NCBI GenBank assembly: GCA_002698965.1
Contig: PAAT01000106.1
Coordinates: 19,947 to 56,606, forward strand
Source of the DNA: Rhodopirellula sp.
GTDB taxonomy: Bacteria; Planctomycetota; Planctomycetia; Pirellulales; Pirellulaceae
Length of the DNA: 36,660 bases
Direction of reading: 5' to 3'
The translations under genes and the position numbers were made by a program. Positions 26,040-34,491 of this stretch are shown piece after piece. Below the pieces are notes generated by a model that ran no database searches, had not been told where the DNA came from, and worked only from the letters and a program-made list of their open reading frames with translations. Within the stretch, counting starts at the first letter, position 1; every line of letters begins with the position of its first letter.

Positions 26040-26986
26040 TACTTTGGATTCCGTTCAAAATTAAGCTTGAATACATACCTGCTGAGCTTAGGGGTCATAA
26101 AATCGGTCACGACACATCCCAATCGGCAGCGTGATTTTTCGGCAAGATAGTTTGCTAGTTTTTGGTTTATTTCGTTACTAACCGTAACAATGTTTGGTAT
26201 TCCGAAAACATTCTTTACGTATCCGCTCGTGAAATTGAGGTGCAGCAATCCCTGATTTTTGCTTTGAATACTATGCTCCAGTCCTCTTTCCACCAGCTCC
26301 CATTTAGTTTTAACATCCCGCAATTCAAACCGATCTTGCACGAAGAGTTGTCGTCCCTGATAAAATCCGTTATGCCCCCAATTGGTTGCTGCAATCCCCA
26401 GGTTATTTTCGCTCGCAAAACGCCTAAGCAGGACTATCTTTCCTCGCGCTTCACCCAGCTTCGGTATTGTTGTTTCAGTAAAATACAACGCTTTTGCTTC
26501 GCTAATATATTCACGAATCGTGTCCTCAAAAGAGCGGGTATTACGACGGGGACTGGATTCCTGTTTAATACTTGCGATCAACACTTCGTTAGGATGCTTC
26601 CTCAAAAACTCTGCCATGGTTTTTTCGATCTGAGCATAGGTTAGATGTTGAAACACGGGGCCATGATAAATCGCAAACTGATCACTCTCGTGTCGGCAGC
26701 GGATATCGAAAAACCGCACACCCGCTTCGAGTTGCTGCACGATCGTGAGCCTCTGGCAGGCTGCGGTACCGCGAAGTGGCTCATACAATGCACCACTGTT
26801 ATGAGTACCGGGAATGGTCAAAGAGCTTATGAGCAAGTGAGACGGCAAACTTGACATCCATGCCTCCGCAGGCACCTCTCCTTTTTTCGCGTCACCTTTT
26901 AATCCTGAGGTGAACCAAAGCGAAAATAGCACTAAGGCACATACCGCACTATTAGTATTCCGAAAGAGTTTATAGAAACAGTTCAT
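26039..26986 (-). CDS. Secreted phosphatidylinositol-specific phospholipase C-like protein (PI-PLC X domain)
   Basis: A 315-residue protein with an N-terminal export signal (about 11-32) and a single bacterial-type PI-PLC X domain. Bacterial enzymes cleave phosphatidylinositol, or release GPI-anchored molecules, by a two-His mechanism. Here His62 in IPGTHNSG and His108 in AIYHGP are the expected catalytic pair, with Asp94 and Arg96 in RFFDIR and Asp295 in VVTDFM as supporting residues. The residue after the first His, Asp in the Bacillus enzyme, is Asn63 here, so the charge relay may differ. It is the first gene of a coupled pair with the 253-residue secreted protein and divergent from the sulfatase-esterase fusion. 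Phosphoinositol lipids are uncommon in bacteria, so an environmental lipid or other phosphodiester is a plausible substrate. Confidence 0.9.
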   Translation of the reverse strand: MNCFYKLFRNTNSAVCALVLFSLWFTSGLKGDAKKGEVPAEAWMSSLPSHLLISSLTIPGTHNSGALYEPLRGTAACQRLTIVQQLEAGVRFFDIRCRHESDQFAIYHGPVFQHLTYAQIEKTMAEFLRKHPNEVLIASIKQESSPRRNTRSFEDTIREYISEAKALYFTETTIPKLGEARGKIVLLRRFASENNLGIAATNWGHNGFYQGRQLFVQDRFELRDVKTKWELVERGLEHSIQSKNQGLLHLNFTSGYVKNVFGIPNIVTVSNEINQKLANYLAEKSRCRLGCVVTDFMTPKLSRYVFKLNFERNPK

Positions 26987-27003
26987 TTTTGCGAGCCTAT
27001 AAT
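26975..27003 (+). promoter_or_regulatory. Candidate promoter for sulfatase-esterase fusion gene
   Basis: A perfect TATAAT (26998-27003) lies 47 bases before ATG 27051, with GAAACA (26975-26980) 17 bases upstream as a weak -35. The region is the 64-base divergent spacer plus the first codons of the PI-PLC gene, so the promoter overlaps that coding sequence. Confidence 0.4.
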
Positions 27004-27050
27004 AGGACGATCACGATTTATTTCTTATCAACGCTTTTGAGGGTCGATTG

Positions 27051-29330
27051 ATGTCGCCTAGTAACACATGCGTATCAGTGGTTATTGCATTTTTCCTTAC
27101 ACCCATCATAGCGTCTGGAATGCCTTCTAATGTTGCCAAAACACCACCAAACGTCATCTTCATATTGGTGGATGACCAGGGATATTACGACCTCGGTTGC
27201 TACGGCGCCAGCGAGGTAAAAACACCTCATATCGATTCTATGGCTAGTGAAGGAATCCTCCTCACGGATTATTATGCCGCGGCTCCCATTTGTAGTCCGT
27301 CTCGCGCCGGCTTGCTCACGGGATGTTATCCACGTCGTATCGGCAACCATATCTGGGTGCATAGGGCCGATTCGGATTATGGTATTCACTCAAACGAACT
27401 GACAATTGCAGAGCTATTCAAACAGGCGGGATATTCAACAGCCTGCATCGGCAAATGGCATCTCGGGTTTCAGGAGCCCTTTCTGCCACACAACCAGGGA
27501 TTTGATCACTATTTTGGATTGCTTCACAATCTGGATCCTGTTGAAGTGGTCTACTTCGAAGAGCAGGGGGGTGTCCCCCTCATCCGTAACGGCAAGGAAA
27601 TTAAACGGCCTGTCGATCCAGCGGAACTTACTCGCCTATATACAGACGAAGCGATTAAATTCATCGAACAGAACAAATCAAAACCGTTCTTTCTGTACCT
27701 CCCGCATACCATGCTCCACGTTCCGCTGGGAGTTAGCAAAGAATTTCAAGGGACATCAGAGTGGGGAGAGTATGGTGATGCGACCCAGGAGTTGGATCAT
27801 CATGTAGGCCGTATATTCGAATCCCTTACCCAACTCCGGCTCGACCAGAATACAGTCGTTATCTACGCATCGGATAATGGCCGTCGCCCCGGCAGAAACC
27901 CGCAACAGCCTCTTCGCGGAAATAAACTCACTACATGGGAAGCCGGAATTCGCGTACCTGCAATTGCATGGGCACCTGGCCTCAATTTGCAATCGAATGT
28001 TCGGCTAAGTACGCCCATTCGGGCCATGGATTGGTATCCGACGTTAGCAACGCTTGCAGGAATTAAAGTCCCGGACGGAACAGTCATCGACGGCCGTGAC
28101 GTCACCCCGGTACTGCTTGGTGAAAGTGAAGTAGTTCCCGCTCCCGGCGCCAAGTTATCTCTTAACGCCTCTGTACCATTACGCCGGCGTTGGGATCCAG
28201 CAGGAGAATGGGCTTCATTAATCACCAGACGTGAGTATAACGACGCATTCTTTTACCATGGCAGTGAGGGGACTTTGTCTGCTGTTCGTTGGAAGAATTG
28301 GAAGCTATTTATAAACCCTAATCTTACGCTCTATAATCTTGAAGAAGACCCCGGGGAATCGACTCCTGTTCGTAATGGTACAATTATTCGAAAATTGCGC
28401 GGCATGACCGTGCTGTTTCAGGAGGAGATGCGGCTTGATGCCAGACAAGCTGGTTTACAAACAAACGCTCCCGGGGAAGACGCATGGACTACCATTGCGC
28501 CAGCAATGGAAAACTTGTTAATGAGTCAGGAAGGCGTGACTTATGCCTCCTACGGCGACCGGTCGTTAGAAATGGATCTCTATCGCCCTAAGGGCCAATG
28601 GGGAACCTTGCCCGCTGTGGTTTGTATCCACGGTGGAGGCTGGGCGAAAGGGGATCGCACCAGTCATGCCAAGCTCGCCAAAGCAATTGCTACACATGGA
28701 TTCGTCACTGCGACAATTTCTTATCGATTGAGCGGCGAGGCAGCATTTCCTGCGCAAATCAACGATTGCAAGGCGGCTGTGAGGTTTTTACGGGCGAACG
28801 CAGAACAATATGGCCTAGACCCGAACAATATTGGTGCAATTGGCCTATCCGCTGGTGGTCATCTAACGGCCCTACTAGCAACGAGCGCACGCACCAAAGA
28901 GCTTGAAGGCGATGGTGGCAATCAAGGAGTCACCAGTACCATTCAGGCAGCAGTGCCTATGGGCGCTCAAACCGACTTTCTATCTGCCCGTGTCCGCGAT
29001 GTCGCGGAACAGGAACAACGTGGCGCTATATGGAGGCAATTTCTTGGCGGAACGCAGGAAGCAGCACGGGAAACTTACCGGCTAGCCTCCCCCATTGAGC
29101 ATCTGAGTGAATCCACTCCACCGGTTTGGTTCATCTCCGGAGAGAATGATGACCCAAGTACTCACGCTGAACGGTTCCGAAGTAAATTGACATCTATCGA
29201 AACCCAAACTGGCCTTACTATCATCAAAGGGGCCCCGCACGGTTTCTTAAATAGACAGGTTTGGTTCAATCAAGCAGTCGACAAAGCGACCGAATTCTTC
29301 AAGATGGAACTTTCCAATTCCGGGCAATAG
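27051..29330 (+). CDS. Sulfatase fused to C-terminal alpha/beta-hydrolase esterase
   Basis: A 759-residue bifunctional protein. ATG 27051 is chosen because GAGGG lies seven bases before it; an in-frame TTG precedes it directly. A signal peptide (about 1-23) is followed by a complete type I sulfatase (about 30-460): FILVDDQGYYD, catalytic Cys81 in CSPSR, GKWHLG, LPHTMLHVPLG, YASDNG, and a C-terminal subdomain with VRWKNWKLFINP. After a linker of about 25 residues comes a BD-FAE/acetyl-esterase-like domain (about 495-755): VVCIHGGGWAKGD, nucleophile Ser600 in GLSAGGH, acid in SGENDDPS (Asp700/701) and His730 in GAPHGF, a full triad. One polypeptide could thus remove both sulfate and acyl groups from a decorated polysaccharide. 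The frame is unbroken across the junction. Confidence 0.94.
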   Translation: MSPSNTCVSVVIAFFLTPIIASGMPSNVAKTPPNVIFILVDDQGYYDLGCYGASEVKTPHIDSMASEGILLTDYYAAAPICSPSRAGLLTGCYPRRIGNHIWVHRADSDYGIHSNELTIAELFKQAGYSTACIGKWHLGFQEPFLPHNQGFDHYFGLLHNLDPVEVVYFEEQGGVPLIRNGKEIKRPVDPAELTRLYTDEAIKFIEQNKSKPFFLYLPHTMLHVPLGVSKEFQGTSEWGEYGDATQELDHHVGRIFESLTQLRLDQNTVVIYASDNGRRPGRNPQQPLRGNKLTTWEAGIRVPAIAWAPGLNLQSNVRLSTPIRAMDWYPTLATLAGIKVPDGTVIDGRDVTPVLLGESEVVPAPGAKLSLNASVPLRRRWDPAGEWASLITRREYNDAFFYHGSEGTLSAVRWKNWKLFINPNLTLYNLEEDPGESTPVRNGTIIRKLRGMTVLFQEEMRLDARQAGLQTNAPGEDAWTTIAPAMENLLMSQEGVTYASYGDRSLEMDLYRPKGQWGTLPAVVCIHGGGWAKGDRTSHAKLAKAIATHGFVTATISYRLSGEAAFPAQINDCKAAVRFLRANAEQYGLDPNNIGAIGLSAGGHLTALLATSARTKELEGDGGNQGVTSTIQAAVPMGAQTDFLSARVRDVAEQEQRGAIWRQFLGGTQEAARETYRLASPIEHLSESTPPVWFISGENDDPSTHAERFRSKLTSIETQTGLTIIKGAPHGFLNRQVWFNQAVDKATEFFKMELSNSGQ

Positions 29331-29349
29331 TTTCCGGCGTATCAGCCCC

Positions 29350-30747
29350 TTAACCTGTGACGATATCATGCAGGACATTGCCATGCACGTCTGTCAATCT
29401 AAAATCACGCCCCGCATGCCTATAAGTTAACTGTTCGTGATTCAATCCCAGTTGATGCAGAATCGTTGCATGCAGGTCGTGTGTGTGGGCTGAATTCTCT
29501 TGTGCCATAATTCCATATTCATCGGAAACACCATACGACACACCACCCTGAATTCCCCCTCCGGCCATCCAGGATGTAAAGCAAAAATTGTGATGTTCGC
29601 GACCAGCATGATTAGCGGCCATATTAAAAGGCGTTCGACCGAACTCCGTCGTCCAGACAATAAGGGTGCGTTCAAGCATCCCTCGTCTTTTCAGATCCTT
29701 GATGAGCCCGGCCATGGGTTTGTCAACATTTCTAGCCAACCCCTCATGGTCTCCCATATTGCCATGAGAATCCCAGTTGCTATTGGAACCTACATCGATC
29801 AATTCAACAAAACGTACGCCACGTTCCACAAGTCGACGCGCCATTAAACATTGCCAACCAAACCCACTTCGATCACTCGGTTGCATACCATAAAGTGCTA
29901 ATGTCGCCGCATCCTCCTGCGTGATATCGAAGGCTTCGGGTGATGCTGACTGCATCCCGAAAGCTGTTTCAAAAGAACGTATTCTCGCATTGACCGCGGC
30001 ATCGGCCGCCGTCTCGTCCTGTTGCAGGGAATTCAATTCACGAAGTAAATCGAGCTCCATCGACTGGAGTCTGGGTGATGCAACGCGTGGCGCTATGTTA
30101 GGTATTGGATCTGCCCCGGGTACCACGTGAGTACCTTGATGACAACCGGGAAGGAAATCGCTCGCCCAGGTTTGAGCACCCGCATAGGGTGCGTGCGGCG
30201 CCAGAACCATAAACGAAGGAAGGTTTTGATTTACAGATCCTAAACCGTAGCTAACCCACGCCCCTACACTTGGACGCGCAAACTGCGCAGATCCCGTATG
30301 GGCGGCAAGGGTGCCTTTATCATGACCGTCGCTGTCACAATGCATCGCATTTAAGACGCATATATCGTCAATTACACTTCCAAGATGCGGGAAGAGATCA
30401 CTTACCCAAATTCCATTTTCACCATAACGATTAAAGTTCCAGCGAGGCTTGATAAGAAACCGTTCAAATTCGCCCGTCTTATTTAACCAGCGGGATGCGA
30501 CAATCGACTTACCATGATCCTTGATGAGTTTCGGTTTGTAATCAAAAGTATCAACATGAGACACACCACCCGTAGCATAGATAAAGATTACGCTGTCCGC
30601 TTTGGCAGCGAAATGACATCGCTTTGCGGCTAAGGGATCTTCTTCCGCTGATACGCCGGCGCACATCCCAGAAAATGCGGTCATCGCAAATCCCCCTGAT
30701 AGGGACCGCAATAAATGGCGTCTATTTAAGGTATTTCGAGGGAACAC
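29350..30747 (-). CDS. DUF1501 protein, Tat-exported, partner of DUF1549/DUF1553 protein
   Basis: A 465-residue DUF1501 protein starting with GTG at 30747; the Tat motif LNRRHLLRSLSGGFAMTAF (7-25) follows at once, so later ATGs are unsuitable. Family marks are IYATGGVSHVDTFDYKPKL (56-74), GCHQGTHVVPGADPIPNI, GWQCLMARRLVERGVRFVEL, TEFGRTPFN and HAGREHHN. Only 7 bases separate its start from the stop of the upstream DUF1549/DUF1553 gene, the classical planctomycete pair. The role of the pair is unknown; exported haem protein plus phosphatase-superfamily partner suggests joint action in the periplasm. It is convergent with the fusion gene (19 bases between stops). Confidence 0.94.
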   Translation of the reverse strand: MFPRNTLNRRHLLRSLSGGFAMTAFSGMCAGVSAEEDPLAAKRCHFAAKADSVIFIYATGGVSHVDTFDYKPKLIKDHGKSIVASRWLNKTGEFERFLIKPRWNFNRYGENGIWVSDLFPHLGSVIDDICVLNAMHCDSDGHDKGTLAAHTGSAQFARPSVGAWVSYGLGSVNQNLPSFMVLAPHAPYAGAQTWASDFLPGCHQGTHVVPGADPIPNIAPRVASPRLQSMELDLLRELNSLQQDETAADAAVNARIRSFETAFGMQSASPEAFDITQEDAATLALYGMQPSDRSGFGWQCLMARRLVERGVRFVELIDVGSNSNWDSHGNMGDHEGLARNVDKPMAGLIKDLKRRGMLERTLIVWTTEFGRTPFNMAANHAGREHHNFCFTSWMAGGGIQGGVSYGVSDEYGIMAQENSAHTHDLHATILHQLGLNHEQLTYRHAGRDFRLTDVHGNVLHDIVTG

Positions 30748-30754
30748 GTTTTCT

Positions 30755-33700
30755 CTAATCTACAAACAAAAACTCATTACTCGTAAGTAATACACGGGAG
30801 AACGCCTCCCATGCCTGTTTCTGGGCATCCCCTTCCGTCGACCTTCCCAACTCAAGAATATAGCGTGCCAAAAACTCAGTGGCTGATCTTATTTCCTTCG
30901 TCGTGGCCGACTTTCCAAGAGCCAGTTCAAATGCATAGCGTATCCGCTCTGGACGAGAAGGATATTTAATTGCAATCCGATGCGCGAGCCGATGTGCCTG
31001 TGCATGAACAAATTCAGAATTCATTAAATATAACGCCTGCGTTGGGGTGATTGTTTGCTGCCGTTTTCCGATGCTAACGTTCGGGTCCGCCGCATCAAAT
31101 AATTCCAAATAGGGATGCCGGCGATTACGCTGCTGCATCAAATAGACGCTTCGATGATTTGTGTCATAAACCGCATAGAAAGGATTATGAATGGTGTAAT
31201 TCCAGGTTCCGACATCTGGAAATGGATGAGCTCCCGGCATCGCCCTATCCAAATTGCCACTAACCGCTAACATGGCGTCCCGCATCGATTCGGCATCCAA
31301 TGGCTTACGGGAGAACCGCCAATGCAATCTATTTTCCGGGTCGCTTTCCACGGCTCTAGCCTCATCTTCACTAGATAATTGGTATACTCTGGAATGCATA
31401 ATGAGTCGATGTAGATATTTAAGCGACCAGTTATTCTTAATGAACTGCCTGGTCAACCATTCTAATAATTTAGGATGCGATGGTTTCTCCCCCCGGGATC
31501 CGAAATCGCTTGGCGTATCAACCAATCCTCTTCCGAAATGCCATTGCCAAACCCGGTTAACGAAAACCCGCGCCGTCAAAGGATTTCTATCCGAGGTAAT
31601 CCAATCTGCTAACTGTAATCTTCCGCTGCCGCCGTCTGGCACCTTATCGCCGCCTAATACTTCGATAAACCGTCTTGGAACCTCGTCTCCGACGTTATCC
31701 GGTTCGCCGCGCAATTGCACAAAAGCGTCGATCTCTTCGCCCTCACTTACCCCATACGCCACTGGATACACCGGTTCCAAAAGAATTTTCTGCTTAACGC
31801 CTTCATGACGACCAAGTAGTTGATCGATTTCCTTGAGTCGTTCCACTTCATTAACTGTTAACTTCGGGATCTCCAACCGGCGGCCTGAAGGAAGCAACTC
31901 CAGACTAGTTAACGCCACGTTATCGATATCACGAGATAGAACTTCGCCATCTTTATGGCCAAATCCATCGCAAATAAAACAATCAGCAATACCGTTCCAT
32001 TCTGGGGCCGTTCTCTTATCAACGAAACTAGTTGACCCCTCCAATGTGGCAACGCTACCACGGTAATTCCGACTCGCGGTATCGATTTCTATCTGCAAAG
32101 AATACCAATACCCGTCCTTAATAGGCGTCAACAACTCCCATTCGTTTCCATTTTTCAAAAACATTTGTGACTCAGTAACGCTGAATTCCACGGCTAAAGA
32201 TTGCACAACCCCCTGACCCAGATAAAAACGAGTTACTCCCGCTCTGCTGTCGGCGGATATTCGAAAATCGATGTTGAAGTAGATCTTCGAATTTTCCTCT
32301 GCTCGTAACCCCGGCTCGAACACGTACCGTATGCCATCCGTTTTTAGACCACCGGAAATTCGGACGCCTCGAGTCCCTTCAGGATGGACGTTTGCAAACG
32401 GACTCTGCGCATCTTTTTCGACCAATACTGGGCCCGATGAAACCCAGGGCGGTTGGAGTGGTTCCCCCAAACGCTGGTGTTCCAAATCCAAATCACTCCC
32501 ACCAGCGCGAGAGCCGATATCAAGCTTCCGACGTTCCCGCTTCAACTGCTCCATCTTAGAAGCCAAACTGGCAAGGTCTTCCTTGCGAAGTTCCTTTAAT
32601 CGTTTCATCTCCTCCGGTGGCACGGTTGCCGGAAACTCGGAGGGCCGTTTTTGCTCTTCGCCACCTGGAAATGCCCATGTTGTACTTTGGAATATTCCGT
32701 ACAACGCATAATAATCCTCCGCCGTGATGGGATCGTATTTGTGGTCGTGACACCGGGCACATCCAAGAGAGAGCCCCATTAACGAACGCCCTATTGAATC
32801 AATCGCATCAGCGAAATCCAAATGCTGGTAGTCGGGCGAGGGTTTATAACCATATCGTTTTCCTACGGCCAGGAAGCCGGTTGCAGTCACGAGATCGGCA
32901 TAGTTTTCCGTGCCAGCCGTCTCTGCCAAGATATCTCCAGCCAACTGCTCTCGCACAAATTGATCGTATGGCTTGTCACTATTCATCGAACGTATTACCC
33001 AGTTGCGATACTTATAGGCCTCGCGGACCGGGTAGTCTGCTCCATCACCTGCAGTGTCTGAATAACGGGCAATGTCCAGCCAATGACGCCCCCAGCGTTC
33101 ACCATAGGCGGTAGAGGCCAATAGACGCTCAACAACTTTAGTGTATGCATCTTCTGCATCGTCACTCAAATAGGAAGATATTTCTTCCGGGGTAGGGGGA
33201 AGACCGGTTAGGTCGAAAGTAGCCCTACGAATCAGAGTTCGTTTATCTGCGTCGGAGACTGGTGCTAAACCAGACTGTTCCAACCGCGACATAATAAACC
33301 GATCAATCGGACTCCAACTCCATCTATCGATCACTGATGAGGAAGGTGGCAAAACAGTCTGCAAAGGCTTAAGCGACCAAAACTCCTTAGCCTCGTCCAG
33401 GCTCAGTCGCTGATCGCTGTTCTTCACATTATTTCGAGGCGCCTTTGCTCCCTTGAGAATCCACTGTTCTAATTTCTCTATATCCTCGCGACTGAGTCTG
33501 CCCGATCCCGGCGGCATCGAAAGATCTGGATTGGTTTTCTTTACCGCGATTAACATCAGACTTTGATCGGGCTGGCCTGCCACCAATGCCGGCCCACTAA
33601 TCCCGCCTTTTTGCCAGTATTCAGAGGAATCGAGTCTCAGCCCAGATTCCTGTTTTTCTGCGCCATGGCATTTGACACAATATTTTATCAATAACGGTCT

Positions 33701-33847
33701 GACATTGGTTTCATAGTCGTCATATTCGGCTTGAGCTGACACGGCCGAATGACTAAAAATTGCATAACAAACCGCCCATGCCATACCGGTCACGAAACGA
33801 CGTGGTTTTATTTGCTTGAAACGGTCTGGAGTTGTGAAATCGGGCAT
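30755..33847 (-). CDS. PSCyt1-DUF1549-(jelly-roll insertion)-DUF1553 protein
   Basis: A 1030-residue exported protein; hydrophobic signal segment at about 20-40, AGGA five bases before the ATG. PSCyt1 haem motif is CVKCH (57-61) with Met111 in SMPP. DUF1549 spans about 175-390 with FDLTGLPPTPEE, YGERWGRHWLD and a second CxxCH (CARCH, 363-367). A Lys/Glu-rich helix (411-445) leads into a beta-rich insertion (about 455-655) that looks like a concanavalin/LamG-type jelly roll (VRISGGLKTDGIRYVF, IYFNIDFRISADSRAG, WYSLQIEIDT). DUF1553 fills the C-terminus (about 740-1020) with NPLTARVFVNRVWQWHFGRGLVDTPSDFG and SIGKRQQTITPTQALYLMN. The insertion may bind carbohydrate. Gene order with DUF1501 downstream is standard. 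Confidence 0.95.
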   Translation of the reverse strand: MPDFTTPDRFKQIKPRRFVTGMAWAVCYAIFSHSAVSAQAEYDDYETNVRPLLIKYCVKCHGAEKQESGLRLDSSEYWQKGGISGPALVAGQPDQSLMLIAVKKTNPDLSMPPGSGRLSREDIEKLEQWILKGAKAPRNNVKNSDQRLSLDEAKEFWSLKPLQTVLPPSSSVIDRWSWSPIDRFIMSRLEQSGLAPVSDADKRTLIRRATFDLTGLPPTPEEISSYLSDDAEDAYTKVVERLLASTAYGERWGRHWLDIARYSDTAGDGADYPVREAYKYRNWVIRSMNSDKPYDQFVREQLAGDILAETAGTENYADLVTATGFLAVGKRYGYKPSPDYQHLDFADAIDSIGRSLMGLSLGCARCHDHKYDPITAEDYYALYGIFQSTTWAFPGGEEQKRPSEFPATVPPEEMKRLKELRKEDLASLASKMEQLKRERRKLDIGSRAGGSDLDLEHQRLGEPLQPPWVSSGPVLVEKDAQSPFANVHPEGTRGVRISGGLKTDGIRYVFEPGLRAEENSKIYFNIDFRISADSRAGVTRFYLGQGVVQSLAVEFSVTESQMFLKNGNEWELLTPIKDGYWYSLQIEIDTASRNYRGSVATLEGSTSFVDKRTAPEWNGIADCFICDGFGHKDGEVLSRDIDNVALTSLELLPSGRRLEIPKLTVNEVERLKEIDQLLGRHEGVKQKILLEPVYPVAYGVSEGEEIDAFVQLRGEPDNVGDEVPRRFIEVLGGDKVPDGGSGRLQLADWITSDRNPLTARVFVNRVWQWHFGRGLVDTPSDFGSRGEKPSHPKLLEWLTRQFIKNNWSLKYLHRLIMHSRVYQLSSEDEARAVESDPENRLHWRFSRKPLDAESMRDAMLAVSGNLDRAMPGAHPFPDVGTWNYTIHNPFYAVYDTNHRSVYLMQQRNRRHPYLELFDAADPNVSIGKRQQTITPTQALYLMNSEFVHAQAHRLAHRIAIKYPSRPERIRYAFELALGKSATTKEIRSATEFLARYILELGRSTEGDAQKQAWEAFSRVLLTSNEFLFVD

Positions 33848-34029
33848 GAATTTCCTGGTCGGGTAGCAGAGTGCAAGATCGCTTCGTTTATTCTACTTCA
33901 CGTAATAACGTCCTGGCCAACCAAACTACTAAAGAATCGCTCGTCCTTTATCTAAAACACTTGAGGTAGCAGTCACCGACCAATAAGGTCTATACTAAGA
34001 CTCCGTCGTATATCTCCAAAAAAGGTACT

Positions 34030-34491
34030 ATGAGAATGACTACCATTAATGTCAATGGTCAACCGCGGGATGTCTCTGTTATCCCGCCTGACACCCCCTT
34101 ACTCTGGGTCCTGCGCGACCATCTAGGATTAACTGGAACTAAGTACGGATGCGGCGTATCCGAATGTGGCGCCTGCACAATCCATATTGACGGTGAGGCT
34201 GTGCAATCCTGCGTGACAGCGTTGAGTGATATCGGCAACGCGAAGGTTGTAACCATAGAGGGCCTGTCAGAAAAAGGCGACCACCCTGTGCAACAAGCAT
34301 GGAAAGAACACGATGTTCCTCAGTGTGGTTACTGTCAGGTAGGCCAAATGATGACTTGTGCCGCCATGCTCGCAGCAAACCCAAACCCCAGTGATGACGA
34401 GATCAACGAAGGCATGTGGAATATATGTCGGTGCGGGACTTACAATCGAATTCGCGAGGCGGTCAAAACTGCGGCGAAGGAGATGAAATAA
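34030..34491 (+). CDS. Isoquinoline 1-oxidoreductase-like alpha subunit, 2Fe-2S protein
   Basis: A 153-residue xanthine-dehydrogenase-family small subunit. The plant-type 2Fe-2S cluster is bound by Cys41, 46, 49 and 61 (CGVSECGAC and the later QSC), and the second cluster in the four-helix domain by Cys99, 102, 133 and 135 (CGYCQVGQ and CRC). All eight ligands are present. It passes electrons from the molybdenum site of the partner subunit encoded next. No signal peptide; export would be by piggyback on the Tat-bearing beta subunit. A second in-frame ATG (34036) is possible; AAAGG lies four bases before the first. The stop codon overlaps the start of the beta gene (TAATG), indicating coupled translation. 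Confidence 0.93.
   Translation: MRMTTINVNGQPRDVSVIPPDTPLLWVLRDHLGLTGTKYGCGVSECGACTIHIDGEAVQSCVTALSDIGNAKVVTIEGLSEKGDHPVQQAWKEHDVPQCGYCQVGQMMTCAAMLAANPNPSDDEINEGMWNICRCGTYNRIREAVKTAAKEMK

Noticed and set aside
26162..26644. 160-codon plus-strand frame
   Set aside because: Antisense to the PI-PLC gene, whose catalytic residues are in the minus frame.
31254..31808. 184-codon plus-strand frame
   Set aside because: It lies wholly opposite the conserved DUF1553 region of the gene at 30755-33847 and shows no family features.
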